From contig CAYHGV010000091.1 in NCBI GenBank assembly GCA_964356135.1, positions 1 through 11,951 of the forward strand: DNA of 11,951 nt. The letters run 5' to 3'. Position numbers and translations under genes: made by a program. Below the pieces are notes generated by a model. That model worked only from the letters and a program-made list of their open reading frames with translations. It ran no database searches and was not told the origin of the DNA. The first letter of the stretch is position 1; each line of letters starts with the position of its first letter. Origin of the DNA: CAYHGV01 sp964356135. GTDB lineage: Bacteria > Hydrothermota > Tepidihabitantia > CAYHGV01. Positions 7,190 through 11,951 of the stretch are shown here, one piece after another.

Positions 7190-7801
7190 TCAAGCTTCTA
7201 TCCCGACAAGCACCAACGGAACCGCCGGGACGCCGCGTCCCTGCCTAACGACATTGTAGAACTCACCTTCGTAGTAAGCAACACCCGAGCTCATTCGGCT
7301 CTGGAGGACCTTCATTGGCAAAATCTCGATGCCGACATCGATATAGTCGCCGATATAAAACGCGAGATGCTTTACGAACAAATCGTACGCCACGAACGAG
7401 TATTTACCAAATTGAACCTCTAAAGCCACCCGGTCTTTTACGAAGTCGGTCTGATTGTAGCTGAATATCGGTTTCTCCCCTGCCGCTTCAATCTCGCGCT
7501 TCTGCTCCGCAGCGGTCATCGTCAGCGTCTTCCGAATCAGCTTCTCGCTCCGGGTGACCCAATAACTGACCCGGCTCTCCTGCCAATCTTTTTTCCGAAG
7601 AAGCACCTTAAATGCTGCGTTCATATCTATCGGACTATAGAGCAGCTTGCCCTTCATCGTTTTCTCTTTCGAGACCTTTGTGCGACATTTGTCCGCGTCC
7701 ACTGAAACAATGACCTGTCGTATCTCCTTCCAGAGAGCCGGTTTATGAACGAGCAGAAACTCCAGGCCGTTGAGGTGCGAGTAGGTCTCAGCAATCTTCA
7801 T
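7190..7801 (-). CDS. Type II restriction endonuclease, BglII/BstYI family
   Basis: The 203-aa length is, as I recall, that of BstYI. The catalytic motif is ND-x8-E-x-Q-like: Asp119, Glu128 and Gln130, in QTDFVKDRVALEVQFGKY. This matches the spacing of the BglII active site (Asp84, Glu93, Gln95). It should cut double-stranded DNA at an A/GATCT or R/GATCY site. Lys133 and Ser172 are present; to my recollection these are the BstYI positions whose change to Asn shifts preference from RGATCY towards AGATCT, so RGATCY is the better prediction. The start ATG overlaps the methyltransferase stop as ATGA, which orders expression so that the protective enzyme is made first. The reading frame is intact and key residues are present, so the enzyme is probably active. 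Exact specificity is inferred. Confidence 0.88.
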   Translation of the reverse strand: MKIAETYSHLNGLEFLLVHKPALWKEIRQVIVSVDADKCRTKVSKEKTMKGKLLYSPIDMNAAFKVLLRKKDWQESRVSYWVTRSEKLIRKTLTMTAAEQKREIEAAGEKPIFSYNQTDFVKDRVALEVQFGKYSFVAYDLFVKHLAFYIGDYIDVGIEILPMKVLQSRMSSGVAYYEGEFYNVVRQGRGVPAVPLVLVGIEA

Positions 7802-8757
7802 CGTTTAGAAAACTTCTGTTTCTTCGAAGGCTTCTCAAGCATAACCAACTGAGACTTGTTTTCCTTCCTGTTCCATGGGGCGGTTGTTAGACTTTTACCC
7901 GCTGCCGCAGGTTCAAGTACCGGCCTCATCATCGGTCTGGTCTTCAGTGTTCCGTCCATCTCCTGTTTAATTCGCTGACGGGCCAGGGCGATGTACTTCG
8001 GCACAGTCTCAGCGCCTGCACCCCGTCGGCCATGACGAATGGCAGCAACAATTGATGTACCGGTTCCCAGGAATGGATCAAAAACCCAGCCATCCTTGTT
8101 TGTCAGAGAAAGGACGAGCCGCTCAATCAGCTCGACCGGAAACTGGCACGGGTGCTCGGTTTTTTCAACATGTCTACTCTTGACATTCGGGATAACCCAA
8201 ATATCACCGGGATTCTTACCGTTCGGATTACACGAATACTGGCCAGCCTTTGGTCCTTTGAAATATTTCTTACCTGGGTATTTCTGGGGAACGCGCACCG
8301 GATCGAGATTGAAAATATAATCGTCTGATTTCGTAAACCAGATAATCGTTTCATACCTACCCGAAAATCGCAAACTGCAGTGAAGACCGTGCTCGAAGTG
8401 CCAGATGATTCGGTTCCTCATCCGCAGACCCAACCCGTGAAATATGGGATACAGTATAGTATCAAGTGGAATAATTGCTCCTTTATCAACATAATTCCCC
8501 ACCTGCCAGCAGATGCTGCCTTTGGTTGATAACGCACGCACGCACTCTGAGATGACCTGCGCCTGCTGCCGAAGATAGACATCGAGATCGAGTCGCTTCT
8601 CGTATTCTTTACCGATATTATAAGGAGGTGAAGTGACAACAAGCTGTAGAGTCCCCGGGGGAATCGTTCGTAATAAATCGAGGCAATCGCCCGGGTAGAC
8701 CACTACATGTTCATCTTGTGCAAACGCTTCTGTGATCTTATACTTCTGGTAAAACAT
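7798..8757 (-). CDS. Type II DNA methyltransferase (SPPY type, probably N4-cytosine), cognate of the BstYI-like endonuclease
   Basis: 319 aa. The catalytic motif IV TSPPYN is at 42-47 and the AdoMet-binding motif I DPFLGTGTS at 227-235. The catalytic motif comes before the AdoMet motif, the circularly ordered beta class. EHPCQFPVELIERLV (201-215) is the conserved motif before it, and YPGDCLDLLR (21-30) is also typical. An SPPY motif favours N4-methylcytosine, as in the BglII and BstYI systems, although N6-adenine cannot be excluded. The C-terminal 50 residues are basic and look disordered. It should protect host RGATCY sites from the endonuclease encoded directly after it. The ATG at 8757 has no Shine-Dalgarno sequence. 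The frame is closed by a TGA 14 codons upstream, with no ATG, GTG or TTG start between. Expression may depend on the small upstream ORFs. Confidence 0.92.
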   Translation of the reverse strand: MFYQKYKITEAFAQDEHVVVYPGDCLDLLRTIPPGTLQLVVTSPPYNIGKEYEKRLDLDVYLRQQAQVISECVRALSTKGSICWQVGNYVDKGAIIPLDTILYPIFHGLGLRMRNRIIWHFEHGLHCSLRFSGRYETIIWFTKSDDYIFNLDPVRVPQKYPGKKYFKGPKAGQYSCNPNGKNPGDIWVIPNVKSRHVEKTEHPCQFPVELIERLVLSLTNKDGWVFDPFLGTGTSIVAAIRHGRRGAGAETVPKYIALARQRIKQEMDGTLKTRPMMRPVLEPAAAGKSLTTAPWNRKENKSQLVMLEKPSKKQKFSKR

Positions 8758-8812
8758 AGCTCGTTTGAGAAGCGCAGGGTTCAGAACAGAACATACTCAC
8801 CGTTTCCGTCAT
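8738..8812 (-). CDS. Candidate 24-aa overlapping leader ORF across the methyltransferase start
   Basis: The ATG at 8812 overlaps the stop of the preceding 10-aa ORF as ATGA. The frame encodes MTETVSMFCSEPCASQTSYV plus four residues. It ends with TAA inside codon 6 of the methyltransferase, read in another frame. Ribosomes finishing here would stop about 18 nt past the methyltransferase ATG, which could aid or compete with initiation there. No protein family is recognised, and a chance ORF is possible. Confidence 0.25.
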   Translation of the reverse strand: MTETVSMFCSEPCASQTSYVLPEV

Positions 8813-8841
8813 AATCTCTTTTTCTGATATCGAGAGGCCAT
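8809..8841 (-). CDS. Candidate 10-aa leader peptide of the R-M module
   Basis: The strongest ribosome site in this leader, GGAGGTGG (8852-8845, with GGAGG 6 nt from the ATG), serves this ORF rather than the methyltransferase. It encodes MASRYQKKRL and ends in a TGA that overlaps the next ATG. The peptide is basic. Its likely value is as a translational entry point or attenuator. Expression is not shown by sequence alone. Confidence 0.35.
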   Translation of the reverse strand: MASRYQKKRL

Positions 8842-8878
8842 AAGCCACCTCCGTGATTTTTCTCATAGCCATCAACTG

Positions 8879-8906
8879 AGCATACCGATGTTTGCTCCGC
8901 TGTCAA
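8879..8906 (-). promoter_or_regulatory. Predicted sigma70 promoter of the restriction-modification module
   Basis: On the minus strand TTGACA (8906-8901) and TATGCT (8884-8879) are 16 bases apart: a perfect -35 box and 4 of 6 at -10. Transcription from about 8872 gives a leader of about 115 nt before the methyltransferase, containing two small ORFs. No C-protein gene or clear operator repeat was seen nearby. Confidence 0.55.
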
Positions 8907-8970
8907 TACTCGATATATTTCAAAAATACACCCTCAATGAAATTGTTTGTACAGGATGAAGTGAAGACTT

Positions 8971-9408
8971 CTAATTATCCCCGGCAGCGATAATTCTATA
9001 CTCGGTTATAATTTCGACATTGTTCTTAAGCATCGCCCACACCGGGCAGAACGAATCAGCCGACAACTGTATCGCCTTTTTTATTTCCTCTTCACCCGTA
9101 TCCGGAGACCTTAAAACAAATTCAAGGAAAATCTTCTCAAATGATGTCGGATGTTGGTCTCGCCGGATGCCGTGCGCATTAAAGTCGAGTCCGGATACGG
9201 TTTTTTCCATTCTGCGCAGGAGCGTCGCGACCGTTGCACCGCTGCAGGCAGCAAGACTCATGAGCAGTAATTCGAGCGGCAGATAACCCGCACCATCACC
9301 GAGCGGCGGTATGTAATCGATCGCGACCGCCGGATTCGACCCTGCTCTCCCGCTAAATTGAATCTTTTGATTTATCAAAGTAACCGTCGCTTTCAATTGT
9401 TCAGCCAT
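8971..9408 (-). CDS. OsmC/Ohr-family protein, probable thiol peroxidase
   Basis: 145 aa. Both family cysteines are present: Cys55 in SLAACSGATV and Cys121 in SFCPVWAML. The surrounding pattern (PLELLLMSLAACSG, GIRRDQHPTSF, KAIQLSADSFCPV) is that of OsmC-like proteins, closer to the YhfA/general OsmC branch than to Ohr. Members reduce organic hydroperoxides with the two cysteines in a cytosolic homodimer; the actual substrate here is not determined. The ATG at 9408 follows the strong Shine-Dalgarno AAAGGAGG (9426-9419) by 10 nt. The 93-nt gap to the upstream Fn3 gene shows no convincing terminator or promoter, so co-transcription with the exoprotein genes is possible. Confidence 0.92.
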   Translation of the reverse strand: MAEQLKATVTLINQKIQFSGRAGSNPAVAIDYIPPLGDGAGYLPLELLLMSLAACSGATVATLLRRMEKTVSGLDFNAHGIRRDQHPTSFEKIFLEFVLRSPDTGEEEIKKAIQLSADSFCPVWAMLKNNVEIITEYRIIAAGDN

Positions 9409-9501
9409 AATAGATTCCCCTCCTTTGAATTAATTAATTGGCGTTTGTCACCCGCTCACTGCCGACCTTAGGTTGTAATATTAAAATACAGTAGAGCCGC
9501 T

Positions 9502-11529
9502 TTATCTTCGAAAACCTACCTCATCACTCGGTTGGCTCTCACTGCCTTTCGTATTCACACAGGTCAGATAGTAAAAATAGAGATTGCCGGCTGAAGCAGT
9601 TTTATCCAGGAATTCAGTGCTGCCCTTTGCAACCCGGGCGAGAAGTCGGGGTTCCTTTCCCCGCTCATACCGGTAGATTTTATAAGCAGCAATTGAATCC
9701 TCGGATGGTTCTTCCCACTGGATAAGGACCCCTTCTTCGGCCCGCTCTGCACGCACCAGAGCGGGCGCAAGAGACAGCGAAATCGCTAATTCAATCTGAG
9801 CCGGCGCACTGAGAGTACTTTTCCCACCAAAAATATCCGCCGATTGGACTGCGAACTCATATATTTTCCCTTCAGCAACGGTCGTATCGGTAAAATAATT
9901 ATGGTTTGCTGACACCAAACTGTCATTAATTTTTTTAAACCCCGCTAAATTCTGTGCTGAACGGACTTCACGGCGATAAATCCAGTAGCCGTCAAGCGCA
10001 TCATCTAAAGGAACCATATCAGTCCAGTACAACCTCACCCCGGTATCTCCCCGTGAAACCAGAAGATTGAGCGGTGTCGGTGGTTGGGTCAGAATCAAAG
10101 GCCGGACATAAACCGTGTCCGAAAAGCCGCTTAGGATATGGCTCGTATTTTCGGCACGGACCGCATACCCATACTGAACCTTGCCGGAAAGACCCGGGCT
10201 GCTATCAACGAAGACCGTCACCGAATCCTTACAAGGAACCAAATCAGAGATCGGCTTCAATGCCATTCGATAACCGTCGCTCCGATAGACGCGATAGCCG
10301 GCGATAAACGGCTCATAGCTGACAATCTCCAACCGGACGCCGATTTTCAACCCTTCGCTTTTTGCTATCCAGGGGGGCAACGGTGGCTGGCTGCTCTGGA
10401 AAATCCCGAATACCCGGGCACTGGGCGGCGACTCTTCACCCGACAGTCCGGTCATCACCAGGTAATAGTTATACTGTTTCATCGGCTCAACAATCCGGTC
10501 AACGTAGGTTGTGCCGCGGGAAGGGACCTCGCCGATCTGCACATACCCCGAATCCCAGATTTCACTCCGATAAATCTTAACACTTTTCACATTCGTCATC
10601 TCTTTGAGGTTCCAGGTCAACCGAATCCCACCGACCGAATCCGAACTTTTTGCTGTAATGTTCTCGGGCAGGGGGACGGTGCGAAAATCGAAGGTCGTGA
10701 CCAGAGCGGTATCCGAGCTTTTACCAGCATTTCCGTAGTAGTCCATCGGCACGATATAATAATAGTAGGTTTGGACCGGAGTGATGAGCGTGTCATCGAC
10801 GATCAACAATGTCGTATCGTGATCGAGGGCGATAAGCTGGGAAGGCCGGATAAGCTTAAAGTCGCCCTGGAATTGTTCCCGGCGAAACACCGCAAACCTT
10901 TTTGGTCGTTCCCCGATACCGGTTCGCCAGCGGAGCACAACCTGCTGTCTCGTACCGTATTTTTCTACCAGTCGGGGTTGGGAAAATTTCACCAGCGGTG
11001 GGTAAGAAATGGTATTGGTAACAACTGCTACCCCCGGCTTGCCCGAAAGGTCCAATTTTGAAATCCGGTACTCATAGGTCGTTTTCTTCACTGCCGTCGT
11101 ATCCAGATACTGAACGCCCAGTGCAAGCCGAACCGCCAGAACCCCTCCCCAGTACCCAAGCGAGTCAGCTCTCCGGTACCGTTCGACCTTTTCCCAGAGT
11201 TCCTGAACCGGAATCTGCCGGGTAGCAGATAATTCGTCCACCAGCGCAAGCGACTTTCCCAGTCGAGCTTCGAATTCTCCAATAGTGTTCGGTGCCTCAA
11301 CATCTATGACCTCGAGCCAGGTGCCGTTCGGCGGTTCCCTCCGCTCGAGGCGGTAGGCGGTGATACTATCCGCCGGATGGGTGCGGGAAGGAAAACCACC
11401 ACCTAAGAGAATAAAAATCCCTCGCGGTCCACCCGAAGCCAGCCCCTCAATCCGTTTTTGAGCGAAAACCGGGTTCTGGCAAAATACCAGGAGACCTGCC
11501 AAGAATCCAAAAATAAGTTTGTGTCTCAT
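9502..11529 (-). CDS. Secreted multi-domain fibronectin type III-like protein
   Basis: 675 aa. Residues 1-23 are a Sec signal peptide (MRHK, hydrophobic core, cleavage expected after VFA). The rest appears to be six Fn3-like beta-sandwich modules, at roughly 30-178 (with an insertion at about 78-145), 183-280, 285-376, 385-477, 483-581 and 587-673. A repeating strand motif of the form Y-x-[IV]-Y-R marks five of them: FAVFRRE, VKIYRSE, YRVYRSD, YWIYRRE and YKIYRYE. Each module ends with a Tyr-rich strand such as TYYYYIVPMD or YFYYLTCVN. No catalytic domain, C-terminal sorting domain or lipobox is visible. It may be a structural or adhesive envelope or exported protein. The start follows GAGGTG by 6 nt and lies 9 nt after the stop of the Cys-rich repeat protein, so the two form an operon. 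Confidence 0.85.
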   Translation of the reverse strand: MRHKLIFGFLAGLLVFCQNPVFAQKRIEGLASGGPRGIFILLGGGFPSRTHPADSITAYRLERREPPNGTWLEVIDVEAPNTIGEFEARLGKSLALVDELSATRQIPVQELWEKVERYRRADSLGYWGGVLAVRLALGVQYLDTTAVKKTTYEYRISKLDLSGKPGVAVVTNTISYPPLVKFSQPRLVEKYGTRQQVVLRWRTGIGERPKRFAVFRREQFQGDFKLIRPSQLIALDHDTTLLIVDDTLITPVQTYYYYIVPMDYYGNAGKSSDTALVTTFDFRTVPLPENITAKSSDSVGGIRLTWNLKEMTNVKSVKIYRSEIWDSGYVQIGEVPSRGTTYVDRIVEPMKQYNYYLVMTGLSGEESPPSARVFGIFQSSQPPLPPWIAKSEGLKIGVRLEIVSYEPFIAGYRVYRSDGYRMALKPISDLVPCKDSVTVFVDSSPGLSGKVQYGYAVRAENTSHILSGFSDTVYVRPLILTQPPTPLNLLVSRGDTGVRLYWTDMVPLDDALDGYWIYRREVRSAQNLAGFKKINDSLVSANHNYFTDTTVAEGKIYEFAVQSADIFGGKSTLSAPAQIELAISLSLAPALVRAERAEEGVLIQWEEPSEDSIAAYKIYRYERGKEPRLLARVAKGSTEFLDKTASAGNLYFYYLTCVNTKGSESQPSDEVGFRR

Positions 11530-11538
11530 TTTTTCACC

Positions 11539-11951
11539 TCACTTTATGTAGGGCGACATGCTCTTCCCGTCGCTTCCGATATGGACCTTCAATCCAATCC
11601 CAAAAGCCCCGCTCCACTCATCCTTGACGCAGCAGAGCATAAGCGGGCACGTTAAGGAACAACAGATACTTTCGCAATCGGCATCACAGGCGGTTCCCGC
11701 ACCGGCATAGGCCGCAACCTTGAATGTCATCGAGGCATCGCCTTCTACGAACCAGCTTCCGTTGCTTTTATACTCGCCGTCCAACGCCACATCGACCAAA
11801 ACCGAACCGCTGGCGCCGGCACAGAGAATAACGGCCGAACCTCCTATCCCTGCCCCGGCCTCGCCGTAAAAATATAACCCCGCACAGGCGGTTCCCGCAC
11901 AGGCATAGGCCGCAACCTTGAATGTCATCGAGGCATCGCCTTCTACGAACC
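11539..11951 (-). CDS. Cys/Gly/Ala-rich repeat protein, C-terminal part (5' end outside window)
   Basis: 136 residues are visible and the frame runs off the window end, so the ATG at 11928 is internal. One full 66-residue repeat (FVEGDASMTFKVAAYACAGT to DGEYKSNGSW) is followed by the first 23 residues of the next, differing only at one position (Cys to Gly). The repeat then passes into a C-terminal tail with seven cysteines in about 20 residues, including two CC pairs (residues of the form CDADCESICC and LTCPLMLCC). The composition of small residues and alternating strands suggests a beta-rich exported structural protein cross-linked by disulfides or binding metal. The function is not recognised. 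It precedes the Fn3 exoprotein by 9 nt, so the two are probably made together. The number of repeats cannot be seen. Confidence 0.75.
   Translation of the reverse strand, partial: FVEGDASMTFKVAAYACAGTACAGLYFYGEAGAGIGGSAVILCAGASGSVLVDVALDGEYKSNGSWFVEGDASMTFKVAAYAGAGTACDADCESICCSLTCPLMLCCVKDEWSGAFGIGLKVHIGSDGKSMSPYIK
11685..11753 (-). repeat. Direct repeat, copy nearest the gene 3' end (198-bp period)
   Basis: These 69 bases match 11883-11951 with one difference (C at 11703, A at 11901), an offset of 198 bp or 66 codons. Between the two copies lies the rest of the repeat unit. The near identity at DNA level points to recent duplication or gene conversion. Confidence 0.9.
11883..11951 (-). repeat. 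Direct repeat, second copy, cut by the window edge
   Basis: This is the partner of the copy at 11685-11753, with 68 of 69 bases identical. The match runs to the last base of the window, so the repeat continues beyond it and the full length is unknown. Confidence 0.9.

Noticed and set aside
8957..8971. Small GAAGT-CTTC-ACTTC hairpin after the OsmC gene
   Set aside because: A 5-bp stem without a following T-run; too weak to call a terminator.
10138..11061. Long plus-strand ORF (307 codons) opposite the Fn3 gene
   Set aside because: It lies wholly antisense to the Fn3 exoprotein, which has a signal peptide and repeated modules. The plus-strand translation shows no domain, and no promoter or Shine-Dalgarno fits.

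Overview
The window looks like chromosomal DNA from an uncultured bacterium outside the classical phyla, possibly candidate division WOR-3 (Stahlbacteria) or a relative in the FCB-like radiation. This is an inference. It rests on a secreted M6 peptidase ending in a FlgD/T9SS-like C-terminal module, a fibronectin-III repeat exoprotein, a lipoprotein with an EF-hand loop, E. coli-type sigma70 promoters, and coding DNA of middling GC. No rRNA, tRNA, CRISPR array or insertion sequence was seen.

Left part, plus strand (1-1955): the 3' end of a secreted M6-family metallopeptidase, then a self-contained lipoprotein unit. That unit has a perfect consensus promoter (TTGACA-17-TATAAT), a strong Shine-Dalgarno sequence, a 235-aa lipoprotein and a 10-bp GC-rich hairpin terminator.

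Middle, minus strand (6282 down to 1973): one compact operon, tldD - tldE - class-V PLP enzyme - ogt. The genes are joined by ATGA or 8-nt overlaps. The promoter lies so close to tldD that its mRNA is probably leaderless. TldD/TldE form a metalloprotease pair, Ogt repairs O6-alkylguanine, and the PLP enzyme lacks the usual desulfurase cysteine motif.

Accessory block, minus strand (8906 down to 6379): a type II restriction-modification module. A promoter and a roughly 115-nt leader with two tiny overlapping ORFs precede an SPPY-type DNA methyltransferase. The methyltransferase overlaps (ATGA) a BglII/BstYI-type endonuclease of 203 aa, whose predicted target is RGATCY. A 24-codon ORF and an AT-rich gene with a motif resembling an HhH-GPD glycosylase follow, again joined by an ATGA overlap. 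This possible third component of the R-M locus is the least familiar part of the window.

Right part, minus strand (11951 down to 8971): a secreted-protein pair, then an OsmC-family peroxidase-like gene with its own strong Shine-Dalgarno sequence. The pair is a Cys/Gly/Ala-rich protein with a 66-residue near-identical repeat (cut by the window edge) and, 9 nt later, a six-module Fn3-like exoprotein.
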